From the NCBI GenBank assembly GCA_009702845.1, contig WLHG01000003.1, positions 1-21,739 on the forward strand: DNA of 21,739 nt, given 5' to 3'. The DNA is from Actinomycetota bacterium. Lineage in GTDB: Bacteria > Actinomycetota > Actinomycetes > Nanopelagicales > Nanopelagicaceae. The notes under the pieces are model-generated. The model was given only the letters and a program-made list of their open reading frames with translations. It did not search any database and had not been told where the DNA came from. The translations under genes and the position numbers were made by a program. Position 1 is the first letter of the stretch; each line of letters opens with the position of its first letter. This document shows, piece by piece, positions 7,657-15,038 of the stretch.

Positions 7657-8295
7657 TTATCTTAGAGGTTGGGCCACGCAAGCGGTAACCGAGGCAAGGA
7701 CGCTAAAACCCTGACAGGTAAGGGCTCGGACCGCCTCTCGCAGGGTAGAGCCTGTGGTGACTACATCGTCGATGAGAACTAGATCCCCGCGCGGATATGA
7801 ACCCGCCTTAACTGCAAATGCGCCGCGCAGATTCTCAGAGCGAGCTTCGGCATGTAAACCACTTTGATCGCGAACTTTTCGAACAAGTTCGAGTGAGTCA
7901 GATATTCGATAGCCACTCATTTCGCCAACTCCTTGTGCAATATCTACCATGAAATTGCGACCACGTCGGCGACGAGCGGATCGAGATGATGGAATCGGCA
8001 CAAGTCGAATATCGTGATTACTCAAATTAGCTTGACTTAAAACATGATCGATAGCTTTTATTATGAGTTCGTCGGCCCCTTTCAAACCATTCTCCTTGGC
8101 CGAGAGCAGAATTTTACTTGCCGTCTTTGAATAAATTACTCCAGAGTGAACAGGCATCGCAGAAATACGTGTGGAGTACAGATGCGGATGCCATTCCAGA
8201 CGGCAAGTAGAGCAAATCAAAACTCCAATCTCTCTACAGCCAATGCATCGAGTGGGAAAGAGAAGTTGAGTGAGAGATTCAATCGCAGGCATCAC
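7657..8295 (-). CDS. comFC: ComFC/ComF-like phosphoribosyltransferase-fold protein
   Basis: A 212-residue protein. The N-terminus carries a zinc ribbon with C17, C20, C28 and C31 (CIGC and CSTC). The C-terminal half is a type I phosphoribosyltransferase fold with the PRPP-binding loop [12 protein letters not shown] (173-184). An arginine-rich stretch [10 protein letters not shown] precedes it, as usual for ComF. ComFC proteins act in natural transformation in competent bacteria, helping bring single-stranded DNA into the cytosol; in many Actinobacteria the role is untested. Translation may begin at GTG 8295 or the adjacent ATG 8292; there is no strong ribosome binding site. The gene lies between mtrB and secA, where mycobacteria have Rv3242c. 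No other competence gene is in the window. Confidence 0.88.
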   Translation of the reverse strand: MMPAIESLTQLLFPTRCIGCREIGVLICSTCRLEWHPHLYSTRISAMPVHSGVIYSKTASKILLSAKENGLKGADELIIKAIDHVLSQANLSNHDIRLVPIPSSRSARRRRGRNFMVDIAQGVGEMSGYRISDSLELVRKVRDQSGLHAEARSENLRGAFAVKAGSYPRGDLVLIDDVVTTGSTLREAVRALTCQGFSVLASVTACVAQPLR

Positions 8296-8340
8296 CCAAG
8301 GCTAGTAACCTCTAGAAGTACAAGAAAACTGTTGTGGAAA

Positions 8341-9891
8341 CTATTCGTGGTAATCATCGGGCTGTAGTTTTATCAAACGTGCAGTAATGGCCGCCATAGA
8401 GATTCGTGGAAGTGTTAAAACGAAATGTGCGCCTTTGCCCGGCCTGCCCCAAGCCTCGAGTTCGCCATTATGCAAGCGTGCATCCTCGAGAGCGATCGAG
8501 AGTCCGAGTCCTGTGCCTCCGTGTGTACGAGAGCGCGAGGGATCACCACGCCAAAACCGATCAAAAACCTGCACTAACGTTGAGCCGTCAAGGCCCACTC
8601 CAAAGTCACGAACTCCGACAGCTACATCGAATTCACTAGCAAGGATCGTAATTGCAATCGGTTTCTCTTCAGCATGATCGATCGCATTTGAAAATAGGTT
8701 ACGCAAAATCCGCTCAACGCGGCGAATATCGGCCCTAATAACTACTGAATCCGTAATTGAGTAGACACGCAACTGCGTCGACCGCTCCTTTGCAACTAGG
8801 AATAAATCATCGGCACTTCGACGCACTAGTGCGACGAGATCGAACTCCGTGGCTTCAAGCACCGCTACTTCTGCATCGAATCGACTGATTTCGAGGAGAT
8901 CCTCAAGGAGTCGTTCAAAACGATCGAGTTGGGCGACCATTAATTCGGCACTACGAGCGACAATTGGATCAAAGTCTTCGCGTGAGGAGTTAATAACCTC
9001 TGAGGCTAAGCGTAAAGTTGTAAGTGGCGTGCGCAGCTCATGTGAAACATCAGATACAAATCTCTGTTGAACGCGGGATAGGTTCTCAAGCCGAGCAATC
9101 TGTTTTTCAATGGACTCGGCCATCTCATTAAATGCATTACTCAATGTCGAAATCTCATCCTGAGAGCGCACATTCATTCGCTCTGAAAAATCACCGGCAG
9201 TAAATTGCGTTGCGATGCGCGAGGCTTGACGGACCGGACGCACTACTTGTCTGACCACTAACCAGGTAATCAATCCAATTAAGAGTACTAAAAACAGACC
9301 CGTCAGGAGCAAATAGTTCTGGATAAGGTTTAATGTTGTATTTTGATTCACAAGTGAAAAAAGCATGTACATCTCATACTGGCCAGCGTTAGGAATTAAG
9401 ACTTTCTCTCCAATGGCCAAGCCCTGGATGCTGGAACTGCCGATATATTTGATTGTTACGTAGCTGGTTGCGATGTCCTTACTTTTTCGTACCTTATTAC
9501 TTAAATACTTTGGAATTGAAGTCGGATCCACTAAATTTGATGAGATTTCATAGTCTAGTTTTCTAGAGTTCCCCGGGCTTTTAACGAAGACCACCTCTCG
9601 TGCATTCTCATTCGTGGAGAGCGAGGTTGCCGAGGCGATAACGTCATTAATTATTTTCCTGACTTCAGCGTCTTTCTCACCTTGCGCCAAGATAAATCGA
9701 TACTGCGCATTAAAAATGGTGGAACGTGCCTCAATAATCGATGATTGAAGATTCACTTTTTTTATACCAGTAGCTAATTGCGAATTTAGGGCCGACCCTG
9801 CGGCAAAGATGACGGCAAGAGACAGGACTACGGTTGAGACGATTACTTTTAAAGCCAGGGACCTGCGAAATTTGGAGAAGATCAGGTTCAT
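8341..9891 (-). CDS. mtrB: MtrB sensor histidine kinase
   Basis: A 516-residue membrane kinase. TM helices are predicted at about 15-35 and 193-213, flanking an extracytoplasmic domain of about 155 residues. A HAMP segment (about 215-265) follows, then the HisKA H box FVSDVSHELRTPLTTLRLAS with H284, and an ATPase domain with N402, DFGVGL (429-434) and GGTGLGLS (458-465). With MtrA it forms the actinobacterial two-component system controlling division, cell-wall hydrolases and osmotic response. The start is 3 bases after the mtrA stop, so the pair is translationally coupled. The gene after mtrB is normally lpqB, encoding a lipoprotein that modulates MtrB; here comFC follows instead. The extracytoplasmic domain shows no recognised ligand motif. 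Confidence 0.95.
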   Translation of the reverse strand: MNLIFSKFRRSLALKVIVSTVVLSLAVIFAAGSALNSQLATGIKKVNLQSSIIEARSTIFNAQYRFILAQGEKDAEVRKIINDVIASATSLSTNENAREVVFVKSPGNSRKLDYEISSNLVDPTSIPKYLSNKVRKSKDIATSYVTIKYIGSSSIQGLAIGEKVLIPNAGQYEMYMLFSLVNQNTTLNLIQNYLLLTGLFLVLLIGLITWLVVRQVVRPVRQASRIATQFTAGDFSERMNVRSQDEISTLSNAFNEMAESIEKQIARLENLSRVQQRFVSDVSHELRTPLTTLRLASEVINSSREDFDPIVARSAELMVAQLDRFERLLEDLLEISRFDAEVAVLEATEFDLVALVRRSADDLFLVAKERSTQLRVYSITDSVVIRADIRRVERILRNLFSNAIDHAEEKPIAITILASEFDVAVGVRDFGVGLDGSTLVQVFDRFWRGDPSRSRTHGGTGLGLSIALEDARLHNGELEAWGRPGKGAHFVLTLPRISMAAITARLIKLQPDDYHE

Positions 9892-9894
9892 TTT

Positions 9895-10581
9895 TTATGA
9901 ACGGCCCATCACTCCAGCTTTATATCCAACGCCGCGCACGGTCACGACGATTTCTGGTCGCTCTGCATCATGCTCGATTTTGGCACGCAACCTCTGCACG
10001 TGAACGTTCACTAATCTCGTATCAGTTGAGTGGCGATACCCCCACACCTCACTGAGTAAGGCATCTCGTGAAAAAACACGCCCTGGCTCTTTGGCAAGGG
10101 CTACCAATAAATCAAACTCAAGGCGAGTAAGTGCAATCTGTTTGCCAGCCCTTAGAACTTGATGAGCGGCGACATCAATTGCTAAATCTCCAATGGTCAA
10201 CAGGCCAGAGATATCTGTATTTGTTCGACGCAGGCGCGTTCGAATTCGTGCAACGAGCTCTGAAGGGTGCTTGAAGGGTTTGACCATGTAGTCATCGGCT
10301 CCGGCCTCAAGACCTCGCACAACATCATGCGAGTCCCCCCGGGCACTGAGCATAATAATCGGCACCATTGATTCAGCACGAATTAATTTACAGACCTCGA
10401 CACCGTCGAGGCCCGGCAACATAACATCGAGCAGAACTAAATCCGGTGGATTATTTCGAAAAACTTCGAGAGCTTCATCTCCGCGACTTACAAGGTCAAC
10501 GTCAATCCCCGCTCCGGTTAATACGATTCCGAGCATCTCTGACAGGTCTTGGTCGTCATCGACGACCATAACCAAAGTCAT
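9895..10581 (-). CDS. mtrA: MtrA response regulator
   Basis: A 228-residue OmpR/PhoB-type regulator. The receiver domain (1-120) has the acidic pocket VVDDD (7-10), phosphoacceptor D52 in LLDVMLPGLDG, and K101 in VKPFKHPSEL. The winged-helix domain (about 130-225) has the LTRLEFDLLVALAKEPGRVFSRDALL helix pair and the RVNVHVQRLRAKIE-like recognition region followed by TVRGVGYKAG. Similarity to MtrA is high through the conserved AGADDYMVKPF and EVWGYRHSTDTRLVNVH segments. Its ATG overlaps the sahH stop by one base (TAATG), so it is co-translated with sahH; in mycobacteria tmk sits between the two. It probably controls cell-division and envelope genes elsewhere in the genome. Confidence 0.96.
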   Translation of the reverse strand: MTLVMVVDDDQDLSEMLGIVLTGAGIDVDLVSRGDEALEVFRNNPPDLVLLDVMLPGLDGVEVCKLIRAESMVPIIMLSARGDSHDVVRGLEAGADDYMVKPFKHPSELVARIRTRLRRTNTDISGLLTIGDLAIDVAAHQVLRAGKQIALTRLEFDLLVALAKEPGRVFSRDALLSEVWGYRHSTDTRLVNVHVQRLRAKIEHDAERPEIVVTVRGVGYKAGVMGRS

Positions 10582-11867
10582 TAGCTACCGTGCTCCCAAG
10601 AGTTCAGGTACATGTCTTGGGCTGGAGTTAGTACATCGATACGTCCGCCCATGCTAACGAGCTTCAAGCTTGCAACTTCCTTATCGATATATGTTGGAAC
10701 GTCATGAACGCCAGGCTTTAAGTTCTTGGCCTCCTTGACTAAGTATTCAGCCGTCAAGGCTTGATCTGAGAATGACATATCCATAACCGATGCTGGGTGA
10801 CCCTCGGCTGCGCCTAAGTTCACTAAACGGCCCTCGGCAAGTAGTAGTAGGCGACGTCCATCTGCCAATACATATTCATCAGTCTGGTGGCGCATCTTCG
10901 CATTCTTAGCCTTTGAGTTTTGCTCGAGCCATGCGACATCGATTTCAATATCAAAGTGTCCGGAGTTGGCCATGATGGCCCCATCCTTCATTACTTGGAA
11001 ATGCTCTTCGCGAAGTACATCGCGGTTACCCGTAACAGTAATAAATACATCTCCAACCTTTGCAGCATCAATCATTGGCATGACGCGGAATCCCTGCATC
11101 ATTGCATCAAGTGCCTTAGTTGGGTCGATTTCGGTAACGACAACATCGGCGCCCATACCCTTGGCACGCTCTGCAACACCCTTACCGCAATAACCAAATC
11201 CGGCAACAACTAAAATGCGTCCTGCAAGCAGGAAGTTAGTTGAGCGGAAAACGGCATCGAGTGTTGATTGACCTGTTCCGTAGCGATTATCAAACATGTG
11301 CTTTGTATCTGTGTCATTAACGGCGATCATTGGGAATTCAAGTGCGCCATCTTTTGCCATCTGGTTTAGGCGGATAACGCCAGTTGTGGTCTCTTCGCAA
11401 CCGCCAGCGATATTTGCAATTAACTCTCTACGTGTTGTGTGAAGAGTATTAACGAGGTCACAGCCATCATCGAAAACCTGGTGAGGTGCAATATCTAAAG
11501 CAGCATTGATGTGTGTGTAGTACCCGTCGCGATCAACTGCATTGCGTGCAAAGACAGAGATTCCATATTCGTGAACTAGGGCCGCTGCAGTGTCGTCCTG
11601 AGTTGATAATGGATTTGAGGCACAGAGGGCGATGTCGGCTCCTCCAGCTTTTAGAACTCGCATAAGGTTTGCAGTCTCAGTTGTGACGTGCATGCATGCA
11701 GCGATTCGAACGCCGGCAAAGGGCTGTGACTTTTCAAAGCGCTCACGAATCTGAGCAAGGACTGGCATATTGCGCTCTGCCCACTCGATGCGCTTTCGGC
11801 CTTGGGATGCAAGAGAGGCATCGGCGATGTCATGGCGTGGAAGGGTTGCAGTAACTGGTGAATTCAC
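10581..11867 (-). CDS. sahH: S-adenosylhomocysteine hydrolase, short form
   Basis: A 428-residue NAD-dependent enzyme that splits S-adenosylhomocysteine into homocysteine and adenosine, relieving product inhibition of SAM methyltransferases. Landmarks are CMHVTTETANL (58-69), SNPLSTQDD (84-92), GCEETTTGV (156-164), the NDTDTKHMFDN active-site region and the NAD loop VAGFGYCGKG (221-230). The protein is about 60 residues shorter than the usual actinobacterial form and ends YLNSWEHGS instead of the KPDHYRY tail whose Lys/Tyr reach the neighbouring subunit's NAD. This is the archaeal/Thermotoga type. The start is GTG 11867, supported by AAAGGAG with a 6-base spacer. The leader can fold back on this ribosome binding site (separate entry). 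The stop overlaps the mtrA start by one base. Confidence 0.95.
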   Translation of the reverse strand: MNSPVTATLPRHDIADASLASQGRKRIEWAERNMPVLAQIRERFEKSQPFAGVRIAACMHVTTETANLMRVLKAGGADIALCASNPLSTQDDTAAALVHEYGISVFARNAVDRDGYYTHINAALDIAPHQVFDDGCDLVNTLHTTRRELIANIAGGCEETTTGVIRLNQMAKDGALEFPMIAVNDTDTKHMFDNRYGTGQSTLDAVFRSTNFLLAGRILVVAGFGYCGKGVAERAKGMGADVVVTEIDPTKALDAMMQGFRVMPMIDAAKVGDVFITVTGNRDVLREEHFQVMKDGAIMANSGHFDIEIDVAWLEQNSKAKNAKMRHQTDEYVLADGRRLLLLAEGRLVNLGAAEGHPASVMDMSFSDQALTAEYLVKEAKNLKPGVHDVPTYIDKEVASLKLVSMGGRIDVLTPAQDMYLNSWEHGS

Positions 11868-11945
11868 GAAAAGCTCCTTTATGGACGAGTCTGTAGGGCC
11901 TTAGGTTACCGCCCGGAGCTTAAAAGCGAGTAATGAGGGCGCTGA
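11868..11945 (-). promoter_or_regulatory. sahH leader with potential ribosome-binding-site-occluding structure
   Basis: On the minus-strand transcript AAGCTCC (complement of 11915-11921) can pair exactly with GGAGCTT (complement of 11871-11877), which contains part of the sahH Shine-Dalgarno AAAGGAG. The 37 bases between include GGGC/GCCC, able to form an inner stem around GGTAACCTAAG. This could hold the site closed, as in translational riboswitches. It does not match the SAH or SAM riboswitch consensuses I know. A 7-bp inverted repeat in 78 bases is not rare by chance. The region also separates the mannomutase gene from sahH, so it may hold a promoter. Confidence 0.35.
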
Positions 11946-13304
11946 CTAGCCGCGAATGAGTGCGAGAACTTCATCACGTAACTTATTCATCGCAGCGGCC
12001 GTCTTGGCCTCGACGTTTAGGCGCAAAACAGGCTCAGTATTAGAGGCGCGAAGGTTGAACCACCATGTGGGCGCATTCACGCTCAGGCCATCGAGATGGT
12101 CAATCTCAATTCCAGGACGAGAGCTGAAGGTATTTTCAACAAATGACATTGCTGCCGCTGCATCTGGAACGGTGGAGTTAATCTCACCGCTTGAAAGATA
12201 ACGCTGATACGGCGCCATAATCTTTGACATTGTTTTCTTCGATTCACCGAGAGCGGCAATTGCATGCATGGCGGCTAAAGCGCCTGAATCGGCGCGCCAG
12301 AACTCTTTAAAGTAGAAATGGCCAGAGTGCTCACCCCCGAAGTTGGCTCCGCTTTCGGCCATCATCGCTTTAATGTAAGAGTGACCGACGCGGCTACGTA
12401 ATCCCGTTCCGCCATTTTCTTGTATTACCTCTAAAACAGCTCTGGAAGAGATTAGGTTATAAATAATCGTGGCCCCTGGATGCTTGAGCAACTCACGGTG
12501 AGCTATCAGAGAAGTCAGATCAGATGGATTTATGGCAACTCCATTTTCATCAACGAGAAAACATCGGTCGGCATCGCCATCAAAGGCCAGGCCTAAATCG
12601 GCCTTATGTTTTTTAACGGCTTTTTGTAGATCACGAAGATTATCTGGATCAATGGGATTGGCTTCGTGATTGGGAAAGTTGCCGTCGAGTTCAAAATATA
12701 GTGGAATTACTGTGCAGTTGAGTCGAGCAAAAATTGCAGGGGCAGTATGCCCAGCCATCCCATTTCCGGCATCGATCACGATAGTTAATGGGCGAATTGA
12801 AGCTAAATTAACGAGGCTGAGAAGGTGATCGACATACTCTTCAAGCATGTCGCGTTTAGTTTCAACACCCACAGATCGAATCTCAAGGGGCGAACCTTGA
12901 CGAACATAATTTTCAATAACTTGAAGGCCTGACTCTTTTCCTATCGGGCGCGCACTGCTAAAACAAAGCTTGATGCCGTTGTAAGCAGCTGGGTTATGGC
13001 TTGCGGTAAACATTGCACCCGGTAGTCCGAGCTTGCCAGATGCGAAATACAACATATCCGTTGAAGCAAGACCAATACGAATCACATCGAGACCTGTAGA
13101 TGTAACACCTGAAGAAAATGCATCGGCTAATGCCGGTGATGAAGGACGCATATCTTGAGCAACAACTACGGTCGCAGGCTCTCGTTCTTGCTGTAAGAAT
13201 CGAGCAAAGGCTAATCCTGTTGCAAAGCAAAAATCTGGAGTTATCTCAGAATCAACAAGCCCACGAATATCGTAGGCCTTAAAAATATTAGGGACGAGAT
13301 TCAT
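11946..13304 (-). CDS. manB: Phosphomannomutase / phosphoglucomutase
   Basis: A 452-residue alpha-D-phosphohexomutase that converts mannose-6-phosphate to mannose-1-phosphate (and probably glucose phosphates). The phosphoserine loop is TASHNPAAYNG with S102; the Mg2+ loop is DGDADR (242-247); the sugar-specificity loop is GEHSG (324-328), the usual mannose/glucose motif; the phosphate-binding loop RASNTEPVLR is near the C-terminus. It corresponds in position and sequence to mycobacterial Rv3257c. With the guanylyltransferase at 18541-19548 it supplies GDP-mannose. It starts 9 bases after the DUF3499 stop and ends 78 bases before sahH. Cytoplasmic. Substrate choice between mannose and glucose cannot be settled from sequence alone. 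Confidence 0.94.
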   Translation of the reverse strand: MNLVPNIFKAYDIRGLVDSEITPDFCFATGLAFARFLQQEREPATVVVAQDMRPSSPALADAFSSGVTSTGLDVIRIGLASTDMLYFASGKLGLPGAMFTASHNPAAYNGIKLCFSSARPIGKESGLQVIENYVRQGSPLEIRSVGVETKRDMLEEYVDHLLSLVNLASIRPLTIVIDAGNGMAGHTAPAIFARLNCTVIPLYFELDGNFPNHEANPIDPDNLRDLQKAVKKHKADLGLAFDGDADRCFLVDENGVAINPSDLTSLIAHRELLKHPGATIIYNLISSRAVLEVIQENGGTGLRSRVGHSYIKAMMAESGANFGGEHSGHFYFKEFWRADSGALAAMHAIAALGESKKTMSKIMAPYQRYLSSGEINSTVPDAAAAMSFVENTFSSRPGIEIDHLDGLSVNAPTWWFNLRASNTEPVLRLNVEAKTAAAMNKLRDEVLALIRG

Positions 13305-13313
13305 GAGTATTTC

Positions 13314-13691
13314 TTAAGATGGAACTGCGCGAAGATGACCTCTACGGCCGATCTGAGTTTGGGAGTTATCGCTATCTAGATTCTCTTCTTTTTCGCCCGA
13401 GCTAGGCATCTTTGCTACTTCACGTACGGCATCGGCAATTGCCATAAGGTCATCGTCAGATGGTCCCTGTTCCTCTCCGGATAGCTCTTGCTTCATAACA
13501 CTCCACCCGTGCGGGACTTTTAATCGTTCGCCATGCATGAGGCATAAATCGTAGGCATGCGGCTCGCTAAAAGTTGCCAGTGGCCCAACCACGGCCGTCG
13601 AATCGGCGTAGATATAGGTCAAGGTCATCGTCGCTATTGAGCGACAACCTACGCGAGAACAACCGCGCCCTAACTTTGCCTGTGAACTCAT
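13314..13691 (-). CDS. DUF3499 family protein (Rv3258c-like), putative zinc-binding
   Basis: A 125-residue protein. The conserved N-terminal ~65 residues carry CSRVGC (C10, C15), TLTYIYADSTAVVGPLATFSEPHAYDLC (ending at C49) and H52-GERLKVPHGW. Two cysteines plus a later Cys/His pair suggest a small zinc-ribbon-like site; that is inference. The C-terminal half is acidic and low-complexity (EEQGPSDDD, SGEKEENLD), ending GRRGHLRAVPS. This layout is the actinobacterial DUF3499 family, which sits beside phosphomannomutase and whiB2 in mycobacteria too. It is 9 bases upstream of manB and 42 bases after the DUF5719 gene, in the same transcription unit. The adjacent metallopeptidase gene (Rv3259) known in mycobacteria is missing here. 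Function unknown. Confidence 0.88.
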   Translation of the reverse strand: MSSQAKLGRGCSRVGCRSIATMTLTYIYADSTAVVGPLATFSEPHAYDLCLMHGERLKVPHGWSVMKQELSGEEQGPSDDDLMAIADAVREVAKMPSSGEKEENLDSDNSQTQIGRRGHLRAVPS

Positions 13692-13733
13692 ACCTGCAAG
13701 ATTAGTGGGCAGTCACTGCATTCTTTGGGATTA

Positions 13734-15038
13734 TCAAGGAATTAAAACTCGAATGTTTGATCGCGGAATTTCGACCCGTGTCAAAAGGCTTCCCGGTGAA
13801 ATCGGTAGATATCCATAACCATTGGCCGATGTAACCAGCGCACCAGCATAGGTCTGTGAACTCGCCTTAATGATTGTAATAGAGCGTGCAGTATTGGGAA
13901 CTCGCCATGTAGCGATATCGCTGCCTTTGATGGTAGCCAAAGTTTTCTTTCCATTGAGGTAAGTAACCTCAACCTTTACCGCGATTGAATCTGAGGCAAA
14001 GGCGATGAGAGGCGTCAGGCCAGTAACTGCCATTGCCATCGGTACAAGAGCTGGCGTTGGGGTGCTCCAGACAAAGTCTTTGCGTCCCTTAACCGTTACC
14101 TTCGATGAAACTGCAGCGACTATTGGCTCATCGGATTTAATGCGAACAGCAAAGGCGCTGGCTGAAATCTTTGGTGACAACGTCAGCTCTGTAACAACTC
14201 CAGCAGAAATTCTTCGTGAGTTAAATCCGACGGGAATAAATCTACCGTCTGCAGACAAGAGTTCAACGGTGATGTAAGCGTCTATATCCGACGGGGACAG
14301 AACTCGAAGAGTGTGAGAGCCACTAGCTTTTTGACCTTTTTTGGGGGTTTGATTTGGAATAGCTGGAATAACTAACATCGTTGAGGGCGAGGTAATTGGA
14401 TTAACTAAATCTCCGCCTAAGCTCTTTAAGCCTGCTCCTAGTTCATCAATCATAAAGGCGTTAATTCTCCCGGAGCGCGGGAGAACGTGAACCGTTAAGG
14501 ATTTATCTCCGGTAGCTAAAGAATCAAGATTAACAACGGTATAACTTTTGGACTTTAGGTTAAGAGAGACGAGCGGTTGTTTTCCATTTTCAGAATATGC
14601 CTGCACATCGACGATAGCCTCACTCAATCCGCTGTTAATAACCATCAGTCGTCCACGGCTTGTAACATCTGAACTTCCGCCAACAAACCACTGTGATGAT
14701 GTGGGTCCAGAACATATAGCCCCACCAGCCCAACTTCCAATACGACTCTGCCAAACCACCGGCGTCACACCTGTAGCTGAAATGACAAGTGAATCTTTCG
14801 ATACACGATATCTCAGGACATTGAAAGGAATTGTTTTGGTGGATCGATTACTAAGGCGCTGAAAGGCTGTTTTGCGCGATGAAAGTGATATTTGAGAGGA
14901 GAGGCCATTTAAAGTTGGTGGACAAACCACGGCTGGATAGCTCTCTGAAAAAACCGAACTCTTCGTCGTTGCAGTCAACAGAGTTGCCAGCGTAAATGAG
15001 AGAACTAGCGCAAGAAGGGCATACATCGTTCGCTTCAT
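13734..15038 (-). CDS. DUF5719 family secreted or membrane-anchored protein
   Basis: A 434-residue protein. Residues 5-26 form a hydrophobic segment (MYALLALVLSFTLATLLTAT) after a short basic start, fitting a signal peptide or N-terminal anchor; no lipobox cysteine follows, so not a lipoprotein. The rest is beta-rich with repeated short strands (VINSGLSEAIVDVQAYSENGK, LRVLSPSDIDAYITVELLSADGRFIPV), typical of DUF5719, an actinobacterial family found next to a large glycosyltransferase. ATG at 15038 overlaps the glycosyltransferase stop (ATGA) and follows AAGGAG at a 5-base spacing. The coupling suggests the two proteins work together at the cell surface. A family role is not established. Confidence 0.8.
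   Translation of the reverse strand: MKRTMYALLALVLSFTLATLLTATTKSSVFSESYPAVVCPPTLNGLSSQISLSSRKTAFQRLSNRSTKTIPFNVLRYRVSKDSLVISATGVTPVVWQSRIGSWAGGAICSGPTSSQWFVGGSSDVTSRGRLMVINSGLSEAIVDVQAYSENGKQPLVSLNLKSKSYTVVNLDSLATGDKSLTVHVLPRSGRINAFMIDELGAGLKSLGGDLVNPITSPSTMLVIPAIPNQTPKKGQKASGSHTLRVLSPSDIDAYITVELLSADGRFIPVGFNSRRISAGVVTELTLSPKISASAFAVRIKSDEPIVAAVSSKVTVKGRKDFVWSTPTPALVPMAMAVTGLTPLIAFASDSIAVKVEVTYLNGKKTLATIKGSDIATWRVPNTARSITIIKASSQTYAGALVTSANGYGYLPISPGSLLTRVEIPRSNIRVLIP

Noticed and set aside
7619..7681. Upstream ATG of secA at 7681, adding 21 residues
   Set aside because: It would overlap the end of comFC, has no family counterpart, and the ATG at 7618 has GAGAGG at good spacing and the standard [10 protein letters not shown] start.
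11868..11945. Known SAH or SAM riboswitch before sahH
   Set aside because: No conserved core of a known class was recognised; only a possible novel or non-specific structure remains.
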